A stretch of 27,140 bases of DNA. It comes from an uncultured Collinsella sp. GTDB taxonomy: Bacteria > Actinomycetota > Coriobacteriia > Coriobacteriales > Coriobacteriaceae. Each line of letters opens with the position of its first letter. Positions within the stretch are counted from its first letter, which is position 1. Below the pieces are notes generated by a model. The model did not search any database and was not told the DNA's origin. It worked only from the letters and a program-made list of their open reading frames with translations. This document shows, in pieces, positions 15,519-23,814 of the stretch. The stretch is from NCBI GenBank assembly GCA_959602875.1, contig CAUGVQ010000017.1, positions 1 to 27,140 on the forward strand. The letters run 5' to 3'. A program made the position numbers and the translations under genes.

Positions 15519-16810
15519 AGCTCCTCCTTCAGCGCATGGGCGGTCGCTGCGGCGCTCTCGCGGGAGCGTATGACGATGTCGGCCCAGGCGCGATAGGTAT
15601 CCATACGTTGGGCAGCAAGCGCCTCTACGCCGTCGCGAGCGGTGATGGGGCGGCCCTTGCTCGAGAGCTCTTCCAGACGACGGTCAAGCATGACGATGCG
15701 GGAATTCTGGTGCAGCAGCGGGTAATTCTCCTCGCGTGTCACAACGCCTCCACCGCACGAGATGACAAGTCCGCTGCGACCGGCTATACGGCGCAGCGCT
15801 TCCGTTTCCTCGTGTCGGAAAGCATCCTCGCCCTGAGATGTGATGAAATCGGAGCAGGACATTCCCAGGGTGTTCTCAAGCTCTGCATCGATATCGATAT
15901 GCTCGCGACCAAGAAGCGCAGCGAGTTCAGAGCCCACCCGGGTTTTGCCGGCGCCCGGCATACCAATAAGGGCGATGTTCTCCTCCGTCGCATCAAGTGA
16001 CGCGGTGACCTCACGGATCCGCTCAAGGGCAACGGCGTTGCCGGTGTAGCGTTCCACAGCGGCGGCGGCTTGGGCGACAAGCATGAGAAGGCCGCCGATG
16101 GTGGGGATGCCGCGACGTTCGGCCTCCATCATAAGGCCGGTTCGCGCCGGGTTGTACACGATGTCGACCACGGCCAGAAGGGAAGGAAATGCATCAAGAG
16201 GCCAGATGGTTTCCGGACAGTAGGGATACATCCCAACGGGCGTCGCGTTCACAACGAGAGCGGCATCGCGATACGCATCGAGCTCCTCATACGTGATACT
16301 CGGAAACGCCGAGGCAGCACCCGCCTGTTCTGCGCTTTCGGCGGTGCGGCATACCGCGACAGGCTCCATACCTAGGTCTCCGAGTACGACCATGCACGTG
16401 GAGCCGGCTCCTCCATGGCCGCCGAATACGAGCGCTCGTTTGCCGGCAAGCTCGAGCCCAAGCGCCTCCACAAGCATCTTGAAGCCAAAGTAGTCGGTAT
16501 TATCGCCCCTAAGACGGCCGTCGGCGAGGCGCGTGATCGTATTTACGTTTCCCAGGCGCTGCGCGATGGGTGAGAGCTCATCCACCATCTCGGCAGCGAG
16601 CTTCTTGTAGGGAATAGTGACATTCACACCCTCCCATTCGTCACCGCGTAGAAATGCCTCAACGTCCTTTGGCTCACGCTCGAAACGGACATAGTCAAGA
16701 CCAGCAAGCTCTCGATAGATGGTGGGGGTATAGCTATGGCCGAGCACGCGTCCGAGAACGCCGTAAGGGCGGGTCTCAGCAATGTAGCTCGCCTGTTGAG
16801 AGGACTGCAT
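15506..16810 (-). CDS. aroE/aroK: Shikimate dehydrogenase/shikimate kinase fusion
   Basis: This 434-residue protein joins two consecutive pathway steps. Residues ~1-270 are AroE, reducing 3-dehydroshikimate with NADPH: NVTIPYKK has the catalytic Lys (69/70), NTDYFGF has the Asp (106), and the nucleotide loop reads FGGHGGAGST (129-138). Residues ~277-434 are shikimate kinase: GMPGAGKT Walker A (283-290), DID (306-308), FRHEE with the shikimate-binding Arg (332), CGGG (352-355), and GRP plus QRMDTYRAWAD at the end. No break lies between the parts, so this is a true single frame. Its ATG directly abuts the pheA stop. The fusion makes the separate kinase at 3046-3615 a second copy. Confidence 0.95.
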   Translation of the reverse strand: MQSSQQASYIAETRPYGVLGRVLGHSYTPTIYRELAGLDYVRFEREPKDVEAFLRGDEWEGVNVTIPYKKLAAEMVDELSPIAQRLGNVNTITRLADGRLRGDNTDYFGFKMLVEALGLELAGKRALVFGGHGGAGSTCMVVLGDLGMEPVAVCRTAESAEQAGAASAFPSITYEELDAYRDAALVVNATPVGMYPYCPETIWPLDAFPSLLAVVDIVYNPARTGLMMEAERRGIPTIGGLLMLVAQAAAAVERYTGNAVALERIREVTASLDATEENIALIGMPGAGKTRVGSELAALLGREHIDIDAELENTLGMSCSDFITSQGEDAFRHEETEALRRIAGRSGLVISCGGGVVTREENYPLLHQNSRIVMLDRRLEELSSKGRPITARDGVEALAAQRMDTYRAWADIVIRSRESAAATAHALKEELCAH

Positions 16811-17956
16811 CTAAAGCACCTCCGTATAGCTGCCAAAGTACCAATAGCGCTCGCAAACATCGCCCAGCGAATCGAGCAGCTCAATAAACGAGGGGGCGCT
16901 CACCGGACAGTCGAGGTCGAAGTAGAAGATGAACTCAAAATCTCGACCGGGGATCGGGCGGCTCTCGAGTTTAACGAGATTGATGCCGAGGGCATAGAAG
17001 CGCTCGAGCACGCGATAGAGGGAACCGGGCTCATGACTCACGGTGAGCATGAGCGAGGCGCGCGTTGCGCCAGCGTAGATTTCTGGTTCCGCCGATATCA
17101 CGACGAATCGCGTGTAGTTGTTGTCCGAGTCCTGGACGTCTTCGTCAAGGAGGTCGAGCCCGTACAGGTCAGCGCAGACGCGAGAGGAAAGGGCGGCGAC
17201 ATCGGTGCGCGAAGAGGATGCGACGGCCTCCGCGGCCTGAGCGGTGTTCTCGCATACGTGAACGCGCACGCGGAGAGACTCAAGGTACTGGGCACACTGC
17301 GCGATAGCCTGCTCATGGGACCAGACCTCGCGAATGTCCTCGATGCGCGTTCCGGGCTTGGCGAGTAGGTTGTGATCGATCTTAAGACGGATGGAGCGCA
17401 CGATATGGAACCGATACTCGGCCAAAAGGTCGTATACGGCGTTTACCGAGCCTGCTGTTGAGTTCTCGATGGGAAGGACGCCGTAGCGAACAAGTCCGTC
17501 CTTGACAGCGCGGCAGACGCCATCAAAGGAAGCGAAGAACGTGATGGTCGGCAGCCTGAAGAGGCGGCTCGCGGCGATCTGACTGTACGCTCCCTCCACG
17601 CCCTGGCAGGCAATGGACGCACGTGCGGGGAAGGGGACATTTGCGGGTTTGAGAGCGGATTTGGTCATCACAGCGACGCTGTGAGGGTCTCCGTCGGAAA
17701 GAATACGGGACTGCTCCGCCTTGTTCATGCTCATCAAGAGCGAGAACAGTGCCACCGCTTGGGGCACGAGCTCCTCCGGTACCTGCTCGGCGACACGGGA
17801 GAGCTTCTCTCGCTCGCGCGCGGGGTCGAATACGGCCTTGCCGGACTTCTTCTTCGATGCGGCCACCTCGGCGGCAAGATTCATGCGTTCGCAGAACAGG
17901 TCGAGAAGCTGAGCATCGATGGAATCGAGCCTATCGCGAATTTCGGTGAGCTCCAT
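16811..17956 (-). CDS. pheA: Chorismate mutase/prephenate dehydratase (P-protein)
   Basis: This 381-residue bifunctional enzyme turns chorismate into prephenate and then phenylpyruvate. Residues ~1-90 are an AroQ-class chorismate mutase (IRDRLDSIDAQLLDLFCER, then KKKSG and FDPARERE). Residues ~110-290 are prephenate dehydratase, with CQGVEGAYSQ, VLPIENSTAGSV and NNYTRFVV containing the catalytic Thr. The C-terminal ~80 residues are an ACT domain with EPGSLYRVL and LESRP, which in this family binds phenylalanine for feedback inhibition. The aroC stop is 7 bases upstream with GGAGAG serving the ATG. This gene directs the operon's product toward phenylalanine. Confidence 0.96.
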   Translation of the reverse strand: MELTEIRDRLDSIDAQLLDLFCERMNLAAEVAASKKKSGKAVFDPAREREKLSRVAEQVPEELVPQAVALFSLLMSMNKAEQSRILSDGDPHSVAVMTKSALKPANVPFPARASIACQGVEGAYSQIAASRLFRLPTITFFASFDGVCRAVKDGLVRYGVLPIENSTAGSVNAVYDLLAEYRFHIVRSIRLKIDHNLLAKPGTRIEDIREVWSHEQAIAQCAQYLESLRVRVHVCENTAQAAEAVASSSRTDVAALSSRVCADLYGLDLLDEDVQDSDNNYTRFVVISAEPEIYAGATRASLMLTVSHEPGSLYRVLERFYALGINLVKLESRPIPGRDFEFIFYFDLDCPVSAPSFIELLDSLGDVCERYWYFGSYTEVL

Positions 17957-17963
17957 ATCTCTC

Positions 17964-19091
17964 CTAACGGTCTTTCATGACCTGGGGGTCCGGTTGGGGA
18001 AAACGCCCATCTTCCAGAAGCGCATCGAGGAGTGCAAGCGCGCATACCGCCTCGGCAACCGGCACGGCGCGTGGAACGATGCACGGGTCGTGTCGCCCGC
18101 GAACGGCAAGATCGGCATTTTGCAGAGTGTCCATATCAACGCTTTTCTGAGGTACTGCAATCGAGGGCGTGGGCTTGACCGCCATCTGCCAAATGAGCGG
18201 CATGCCGGTGGAGATGCCGCCGAGAATACCGCCGGCATTGTTTGATTCGGTGGAAATCGCACCATCGATGATGCGGTACGGGTCGTTGTTTTCGCTGCCT
18301 TTGAGATACGCTGCGGCAAACCCTGCGCCAAAGTCAACGCCTTTCACCGCAGGGATGCCGAAGGCAAGGCGCGCTATGCGGTTCTCAAGTCCGTCGAACA
18401 TGGGGTCTCCGATGCCGGCGGGCACGCCGTATGCCGCGCATTCGATGATGCCGCCGATGCTGTCTTTAGATGCGCGTGCATCGAGTATGGCTTGTGTCAT
18501 ACGCTCCTCGGCATCAGAGGAGATGGTGGGGAAGGCCCGCACACGAAGGCGCGCAAGCTGCGACTCGTCAAGCGCGAGTTCGTCCAGGCCTTCGTCAGCT
18601 ATTCCGTCGGGCCCAAGCGATGCGATATGAGCTGCCACCGTGATGCCTAGAGAGGCGAGTGCCTGAAGCGCGATGCCACCTGCGATGCAGAGCGGAGCCG
18701 TGAGCCGCCCAGAGAAGTGACCGCCGCCCGCGACGTCGTGCCAGTTACCAAACTTGATACGCGCAGGATAGTCCGCATGCCCCGGTCGTGGTACTGACCT
18801 AAGACCTTCGTAATCGCCGCTGCGCGTGTTGGCATTGCGAATGATCGCGGCAAAGGGCGCACCATCGGTAACGCCCTCATGTATGCCGGAAAGTACCTCA
18901 GGTCTATCCGCTTCATTCCGTTCTGTTGCCGTCTTGGACCTACCCGGAGCACGGCGCTCGAGAAAGGCTTGCAAGACGTCCATATCGATCGGAATGCCAG
19001 CGGGCAAACCGTCAAGCGAGCAGCCGATGGCAGGGGAGTGGGACTCGCCAAAGATCGAGAGTTTGAGGACATTGCCGACGGTGGAAGACAT
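17964..19091 (-). CDS. aroC: Chorismate synthase
   Basis: This 375-residue protein makes chorismate from 5-enolpyruvylshikimate-3-phosphate (EPSP) using reduced FMN. Landmarks in order are GESHSPAIG near the N terminus, RRAPGRSKTATERNE, RPGHADY (active-site His), AGGGHFSGR, ESNNAGGILGGISTG, TPSIAVPQK and GRHDPCIVPRAVPVAEA near the C terminus. The RPGHADYPARIKFG region is intact. It begins two bases after the aroA stop and has a normal length. Confidence 0.96.
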   Translation of the reverse strand: MSSTVGNVLKLSIFGESHSPAIGCSLDGLPAGIPIDMDVLQAFLERRAPGRSKTATERNEADRPEVLSGIHEGVTDGAPFAAIIRNANTRSGDYEGLRSVPRPGHADYPARIKFGNWHDVAGGGHFSGRLTAPLCIAGGIALQALASLGITVAAHIASLGPDGIADEGLDELALDESQLARLRVRAFPTISSDAEERMTQAILDARASKDSIGGIIECAAYGVPAGIGDPMFDGLENRIARLAFGIPAVKGVDFGAGFAAAYLKGSENNDPYRIIDGAISTESNNAGGILGGISTGMPLIWQMAVKPTPSIAVPQKSVDMDTLQNADLAVRGRHDPCIVPRAVPVAEAVCALALLDALLEDGRFPQPDPQVMKDR

Positions 19092-19093
19092 GG

Positions 19094-20416
19094 TTACATC
19101 GCCTCCTGGGTGCGTACGACGCCGCCAAGTGTACGATAGTCGTCAAAGAAGGCCGGGTAGGACTTTGCTACCGCCTCCGCACCTTCGATTATGACGGGAC
19201 CTTCCGCACGGACGGCTGCGACGGCGGCGGTCATGGCGATACGATGGTCGTTGTGCGCCTGCACCGTCCCGCCTGAAAGCGAGGGTTTGCCGTCAATGAC
19301 GAGCGAGTCTCCCTCGATACAGATGTCCGCTCCGAGGGCGCGCAGCATCTCGGTCGTTGTGACCATGCGGTCGGATTCTTTCATGCGCAGGCGCGCGCAA
19401 TCCTCGATGACCGTACGTCCCTCGGCGCATGCGGCAACGGCAGATATAACGGGAACAAGGTCGGGGATGTCTTTTGCCGAAAGCTTGATGCCGTGCAGCC
19501 TGTCTGGCCTAACCGTAACTGAATCGGCCCCGCGAACGACCTTCGCCCCAAACAAGACGAGCGCCGCCGTGATGTTTCGATCCCCTTGGACAGAGCGGGG
19601 CGACAGGCCGCGCACCGTTAGGGGTTCCTTCCCCAGGGCTCCCGCACAGAGCCAGAAGGCGGCATTTGACCAGTCGCCCTCGACAGCGACCGTTCCGGGG
19701 GTTCGGTATCCTTCTCCCCGTACGGTGAAAAGGGTCTGCGGCTCCTCTGCAGTGGCGCCGACGAGCTTCTTCGTTCTCACGGACACGCCGAATGATTCGA
19801 GCGCCTGCACGGTTAAGGAAACATATGGCTTGCTCTCGATGCGTCCCCGCACCAGAATCTCCACCTCGCCCGGTAGCAGCGGTGCCGCAAGAAGGAGGCC
19901 AGAGATGTATTGCGAGCTCACATCTCCGGGCAGAATGAACCTGCCGGGGCGCATTCTACCGGATGTTTCGAGCGGGAAGGAACCGAGCCCCGTGATATCG
20001 CAGCCGGACGCGACAATCTCTCCGGCAAGCTCGCCGAGGGGGCGCTGCCCCAAGCGCTCGGAACCGGTAAAGACCGCGTCGGCGCCAAGTGCACAAGCAA
20101 CGGGAAGCATAAAGCGTAGCGTGGATCCGGATTCATCGCAGTCGAGCTCACGGCCCCTGAGTGCGGAGAGAATGCCTTGTTCGCGGCTTTTGGGAATGGG
20201 GGAGACGATATAGCCTGTATCGGTCCTATCGATATGGGCCCCGAGTGCCGTGAGGCAACGCACCGTGGCGTCGATGTCGTCGCACGTGGTCGCACAGGCA
20301 AGTTCAGTCTTTCCATTCGCAAGCGCTGCGGCGATGATCAGTCGATGCGCCACCGATTTGGAAGAGATGGCGCCAACTTCGCCGGCAAGGTCGCGGGGCT
20401 CGATGGTTACAATCAC
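19094..20416 (-). CDS. aroA: 3-phosphoshikimate 1-carboxyvinyltransferase (EPSP synthase)
   Basis: This 440-residue protein transfers enolpyruvate from PEP to shikimate-3-phosphate. Signatures are SKSVAHR near the N terminus, DCDESGSTLRFMLP (substrate-binding loop), LGQRPLGEL, DVSSQYISGLLLA, GDWSNAAFWL, DIPDLVPV, RLRMKESDR and HNDHRIAM. The loop reads ESGSTLRF in place of the NAGTAMRP type of E. coli, as in the clostridial-style enzymes; glyphosate response cannot be judged from this alone. The start is the GTG at 20416, one base after the aroB stop. Confidence 0.95.
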   Translation of the reverse strand: MIVTIEPRDLAGEVGAISSKSVAHRLIIAAALANGKTELACATTCDDIDATVRCLTALGAHIDRTDTGYIVSPIPKSREQGILSALRGRELDCDESGSTLRFMLPVACALGADAVFTGSERLGQRPLGELAGEIVASGCDITGLGSFPLETSGRMRPGRFILPGDVSSQYISGLLLAAPLLPGEVEILVRGRIESKPYVSLTVQALESFGVSVRTKKLVGATAEEPQTLFTVRGEGYRTPGTVAVEGDWSNAAFWLCAGALGKEPLTVRGLSPRSVQGDRNITAALVLFGAKVVRGADSVTVRPDRLHGIKLSAKDIPDLVPVISAVAACAEGRTVIEDCARLRMKESDRMVTTTEMLRALGADICIEGDSLVIDGKPSLSGGTVQAHNDHRIAMTAAVAAVRAEGPVIIEGAEAVAKSYPAFFDDYRTLGGVVRTQEAM

Positions 20417-20417
20417 G

Positions 20418-21527
20418 CTAGCTCAGCTCCTCTTTAGAAAGGCCGATTCTCATGAGTTTGAAAAACTGGTCGAGGTCGACTGTCTGAATAGTGCAAGAAG
20501 CAACCCCCAAGGGGAGCACCAGATCAATCGCATCGCCCCGGCGTTTCTTGTCGTGAAGAGCGGAGGATATGAGCTCTTCTGCCTCGTACGGACAGGTTGT
20601 TTGAAGGCCATGTGCCTCGCAAACCTTGGCGATACGATGGGCAAGCTCGAGGAGCGTCTCTGGGCTATTCGCCACCGAGGCCGTTGCACGCGTTATGGCT
20701 ACCATACCCATCGCGACAGAGGTGCCGTGGCCGAGTGCAAAGTGAGACCTCGCCTCGATGGCGTGGCCGATGCTGTGGCCAAAATTCAGCAGTTTCCTCA
20801 CACCGGATTCACGCTCGTCCTGAACAACAACATTGCGCTTGATCTCGACGTTACGTGCCACAATTGCGGCGATAAGGGGCAGGTTCTCGGAGAGGGACGC
20901 GAGCGTGATCGGATGCGCCTCCAGAATTTCAAGAAGGTCCGCGTCGGCAATGACGGCATGCTTGATAACCTCACCGCAGCCGTCCGCAAGTTGCTCGGCA
21001 GAAAGCGTTCCCAGACACCCCACGTCGGCAATCACCGTCTTGGGTTGCCAGAAGGCTCCCACGAGGTTTTTCCCTTGGGGAAGGTCGACGGCGCACTTCC
21101 CTCCAACAGAGGAGTCGACCATGGCAAGCAGGCTCGTCGGTACCTGAACGTATGCGATGCCACGCAGATACGTTGCGGCGGCAAAGCCTGCCATGTCGCC
21201 CGTAACGCCGCCTCCGAGAGCTATGACAACGTCGCCGCGGTCAAGATGGTTGTCAGCGAGGTAGGCGAGTATCTCCTCATAGGTTGCGATTGTCTTGTTT
21301 GATTCACCTGCAGAAAAGACGAAGGTCGTGGTCTTAAAGCCGGCCTGCGCCAAGCTCTCCTCAACGATAGGGGCGTACAGGGGACCCACATTGGAATCGG
21401 TGACAATGGCTGCGCGTGCGCCTGCAACGAGCGGACGAACGATCTCGCCGACTTGCTCCAGAAGGCGTGTGCCCACAAGTACGCGATAAGGGCGAGAGAC
21501 ATTCACGTCAACAGTGAGCGTGTCCAT
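20418..21527 (-). CDS. aroB: 3-dehydroquinate synthase, intact copy
   Basis: This 369-residue protein makes 3-dehydroquinate from DAHP using NAD and a divalent metal. Active-site features are complete: ALGGGVTGDMAGF (103-115), PTSLLAMVDSSVGGK (130-144), GCGEVIKH with the ligand Glu (186), NFGHSIGHAIEA with His251, and LGHGTSVAMG with His267. I start it at the ATG at 21527, served by GGAGG at the end of tyrA; the longer upstream frame only overlaps tyrA. It is the reference against which the degenerate AroB-like protein at 3612-4721 stands out. Confidence 0.96.
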   Translation of the reverse strand: MDTLTVDVNVSRPYRVLVGTRLLEQVGEIVRPLVAGARAAIVTDSNVGPLYAPIVEESLAQAGFKTTTFVFSAGESNKTIATYEEILAYLADNHLDRGDVVIALGGGVTGDMAGFAAATYLRGIAYVQVPTSLLAMVDSSVGGKCAVDLPQGKNLVGAFWQPKTVIADVGCLGTLSAEQLADGCGEVIKHAVIADADLLEILEAHPITLASLSENLPLIAAIVARNVEIKRNVVVQDERESGVRKLLNFGHSIGHAIEARSHFALGHGTSVAMGMVAITRATASVANSPETLLELAHRIAKVCEAHGLQTTCPYEAEELISSALHDKKRRGDAIDLVLPLGVASCTIQTVDLDQFFKLMRIGLSKEELS

Positions 21528-21531
21528 ATTA

Positions 21532-22488
21532 TCATGCCTCCAAATCGTCATCGAGCGCGCGCTTGATTCGGTCACCCTCGGCAAGCAGCGCCTTGAGACG
21601 AGGCGTATCGCGCGCAATGAGGGCATCGCGATACGTGCCAAGTGAATCCATAAGCTGAGAAATCTCTTGCGCGAGGTTATCGGCGTTATCAATCATGAGC
21701 TCGGACCACATCGAAGCGTTCAGATGGGCGACGCGGGTGAGGTCGCGATAGCTGCCGGCAGAAAACCCGTGGTGATCCTGAGCCGTGGGGCTTTTGACGT
21801 AAGCATTCGATACCACGTGTGCGAGCTGGCTCGTGTAGGAGATAGCCTTGTCGTGAGCCTCCGGCGTGGTGACGCTGAAGCTGCCAAAGCCGACCGGCAG
21901 GAGCAGGTCATGCGCCCTGTCGAGAAGAAGAAGGCGCGAGATGTCGTCAAGCTCGGGTGGGACGAGGACCATGGGAGCACCTACGAACAGATCGGCACGC
22001 GAGAAGGCAAAGCCGGACATCTCGGTTCCCGCCATGGGGTGAGTTCCCAGGAAGGGGAAGCGTGCTGCTTGGGCGATGGCAAACGCCTGCGTGCAGATTG
22101 TCTCTTTGATGCCCGCAACATCGATAACCAAAGGCCCGGCCTGACACTCGTGGAGCGTTGGGTCCGCGTCACGTAAGGCTTCGGCGGCTTTGGATAAGGC
22201 ACCAGCATGAGTTTCGAGCCATTCGATGCACGCATCGGGATAGGCAGCAAGAATGATGAGATCGCACTCACCTAGAGAAAAGTCATCAAGCGTTCCCTGG
22301 ATGGTTTCGATCCGTGCTGCGTCCATTGCGTTGGAATCGATATCACTCGCAAGCACACGCCAGCCGGCCTTTGCATAGGCCTTGGCAAAGCTTCCGCCTA
22401 TGAGACCGAGGCCGACAATGCCGACTGCGGGAGAACGTTTTCCGCCATCATCGCTGCTTCTCTTCTGCAGAGCGTCTACCTCGTCCAT
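21532..22488 (-). CDS. tyrA: Prephenate dehydrogenase
   Basis: This 318-residue protein oxidatively decarboxylates prephenate to 4-hydroxyphenylpyruvate for tyrosine. The N-terminal Rossmann fold has GLGLIGGSFAKAY (26-38). GTHPMAGTEMSG carries the catalytic His, and QLAHVVSNAYV with FSAGSYRDLTRVA follow in the all-helical domain. No ACT domain is appended. I chose the ATG at 22488, sharing one base with the TAA of the upstream gene and served by AGGAGAG; a GTG at 22503 would lie before that site. Confidence 0.94.
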   Translation of the reverse strand: MDEVDALQKRSSDDGGKRSPAVGIVGLGLIGGSFAKAYAKAGWRVLASDIDSNAMDAARIETIQGTLDDFSLGECDLIILAAYPDACIEWLETHAGALSKAAEALRDADPTLHECQAGPLVIDVAGIKETICTQAFAIAQAARFPFLGTHPMAGTEMSGFAFSRADLFVGAPMVLVPPELDDISRLLLLDRAHDLLLPVGFGSFSVTTPEAHDKAISYTSQLAHVVSNAYVKSPTAQDHHGFSAGSYRDLTRVAHLNASMWSELMIDNADNLAQEISQLMDSLGTYRDALIARDTPRLKALLAEGDRIKRALDDDLEA

Positions 22489-23513
22489 TATCTCTCCTGG
22501 CACGTATCGGCGGTAATCGCTTCTCGGATGATGCGGATGCGCGCCATGAGGTCATCGAACATCTCGGGGGTGAGCGCTTGGGCGCCGTCAGACCAGGCGT
22601 GCGCCGGGTCGTCATGAACCTCGACCTCAAGACCGTCGGCTCCGGCAGCCACAGCGGCAAGCGCCATGGGCTCGACATAGCGCGTGTAACCCGTCGCATG
22701 GCTTGGGTCGGCAACAACGGGTAGATGGGAGAGCTCGTGGAGCACCGGCACCGCATTGAGATCGAAGGTGTTCCTCGTGCGCGTCTCAAACGTTCGGATG
22801 CCGCGCTCACAGAGGATAACATTATCGTTACCCTCGCTCATGATGTACTCGGCAGCCATCAGAAGCTCATCGATCGTGCCCGCAAGACCGCGCTTGAGAA
22901 GGACGGGTACGCGGGTCTTTCCGACCTCTTTTAGAAGGGGGAAGTTCTGGGCGTTACGCGCGCCGATCTGCATGACGTCGATGCCGCGCGAAAGGAACTC
23001 GTCAATATCGCGCGGGTCCATAATCTCGGTAACGATGGGAAGGCCCGTCTCGGCTCGCGCTTCCAGCAAAAGGTCGAGGCCGCGGGGACCCATGCCCTGA
23101 TAGGCGTACGGGGATGTGCGGGGCTTGTAGGCGCCGCCTCGGAGCATCGTGGCGCCCGCTTCCTTCACGCGACGGGCGATACGGACGAGATTATCGCCCT
23201 CAACCGAACAGGGACCCGCGATAACCTGGAAGTTGCCACCGCCGATGGGAACGCCGCCGCAGTCGATGACGGAGTCTGCCGGGTGGAACTTACGATTCGC
23301 CTTTTTGAACGGCTCGGACACGCGCTGGACGCGCTGAACGATATCCATAGATTCGAGAAGGAACGGATCGATCTTGGTGGTATCGCCCACGAGGCCTATG
23401 ATCGTTTCGTTCTCGCCATGGCTCACGTGCGCGGTGAGCCCCTTCTTCTCGATCCATGAAACAAGGTGGGCAACCGCATTTGAGTCGGCGTTCTTCTTCA
23501 AAATAGCAATCAT
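22488..23513 (-). CDS. aroF: 3-deoxy-7-phosphoheptulonate (DAHP) synthase, type I-beta with N-terminal regulatory domain
   Basis: This 341-residue protein condenses PEP and erythrose-4-phosphate, the first step of the shikimate pathway. Residues ~1-70 match the ferredoxin-like domain found in Thermotoga-type enzymes, where it gives feedback control by tyrosine. The TIM barrel then shows VIAGPCSVE, GATMLRGGAYKPRTSPYAYQG, QIGARNAQNFPLL, PVLLKRGLAGT, ILCERGIRTFE and PVVADPSHATG, with metal ligands Cys, His, Glu and Asp present. GAGGAG lies 5 bases before the ATG. It is the first gene of the aro operon, so its transcript should set supply for all following steps. Confidence 0.95.
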   Translation of the reverse strand: MIAILKKNADSNAVAHLVSWIEKKGLTAHVSHGENETIIGLVGDTTKIDPFLLESMDIVQRVQRVSEPFKKANRKFHPADSVIDCGGVPIGGGNFQVIAGPCSVEGDNLVRIARRVKEAGATMLRGGAYKPRTSPYAYQGMGPRGLDLLLEARAETGLPIVTEIMDPRDIDEFLSRGIDVMQIGARNAQNFPLLKEVGKTRVPVLLKRGLAGTIDELLMAAEYIMSEGNDNVILCERGIRTFETRTRNTFDLNAVPVLHELSHLPVVADPSHATGYTRYVEPMALAAVAAGADGLEVEVHDDPAHAWSDGAQALTPEMFDDLMARIRIIREAITADTCQER

Positions 23514-23542
23514 CTGGGCTCCTCGGACTCAGCGCGTAACCG

Positions 23543-23602
23543 TCAACGTTGGTACATAGTAACGCGAAGTATCTCGCGTACATAGAGAATTAACTCTGTC
23601 AT
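23543..23602 (-). CDS. Possible short leader peptide upstream of aroF
   Basis: A 19-codon frame begins at an ATG with GAAAGGGG 6 bases upstream and ends in TGA 29 bases before the aroF start. It contains two Tyr codons but no cluster of aromatic codons. A 6-bp stem, ACGCGA/TCGCGT (23562-23567 and 23574-23579), falls inside it. No terminator with a T run follows, so classical attenuation is not well supported. The frame may be chance. Confidence 0.25.
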   Translation of the reverse strand: MTELILYVREILRVTMYQR

Positions 23603-23622
23603 CAGCAGCCCCTTTCGGCAGA

Positions 23623-23651
23623 CTGGCATGCGCAGACGATTTGGGTATAAT
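23623..23651 (+). promoter_or_regulatory. Promoter of tRNA-Arg
   Basis: A perfect TATAAT -10 box lies at 23646-23651. CTGGCA at 23623-23628, 17 bases upstream, matches TTGACA in four positions. The -10 box ends 12 bases before the tRNA, so transcription would start within a few bases of its 5' end. Confidence 0.75.
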
Positions 23652-23663
23652 GGCTTGCGTCAC

Positions 23664-23737
23664 GTCCCGTTAGCTCAGCTGGATAGAGCGTCTGCCTCCG
23701 GAGCAGAAGGCCACAGGTTCGAATCCTGCACGGGACA
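23664..23737 (+). tRNA. tRNA-Arg, anticodon CCG
   Basis: A full cloverleaf can be drawn: the 7-bp acceptor stem GTCCCGT/ACGGGAC, D arm GCTC/GAGC, anticodon stem TCTGC/GCAGA with loop CTCCGGA (anticodon CCG at 23698-23700), a 5-base variable loop, and the T arm with TTCGAAT. The T stem has an A-C mismatch at its outer pair. The discriminator is A and CCA is not encoded, since ACCC follows. It reads the arginine codon CGG. Confidence 0.95.
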
Positions 23738-23750
23738 CCCTAAACTGAAC

Positions 23751-23790
23751 AGGGCCCGTTAGCACTCATGCTAACGGGCCCTATGCCTTC
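23751..23790. terminator. Strong hairpin after tRNA-Arg, probably bidirectional
   Basis: AGGGCCCGTTAGCA (23751-23764) and its exact complement (23769-23782) form a perfect 14-bp stem with a CTCA loop. It lies 13 bases after the tRNA and 33 bases past the stop of the opposing hypothetical gene. The following T stretch is short on both sides, so it may act as an RNA 3' end for both convergent transcripts. Confidence 0.65.
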
Positions 23791-23814
23791 TTATCTCCTA
23801 AGGTCTAAGAAGGT

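Noticed and set aside
19094..20416. Naturally glyphosate-tolerant EPSP synthase
   Set aside because: The ESGSTLRF loop differs from E. coli, but tolerance cannot be inferred from that motif alone.
23543..23602. Classical tyrosine or phenylalanine attenuator before aroF
   Set aside because: Only two Tyr codons and no Phe or Trp cluster; no terminator with a T run follows.
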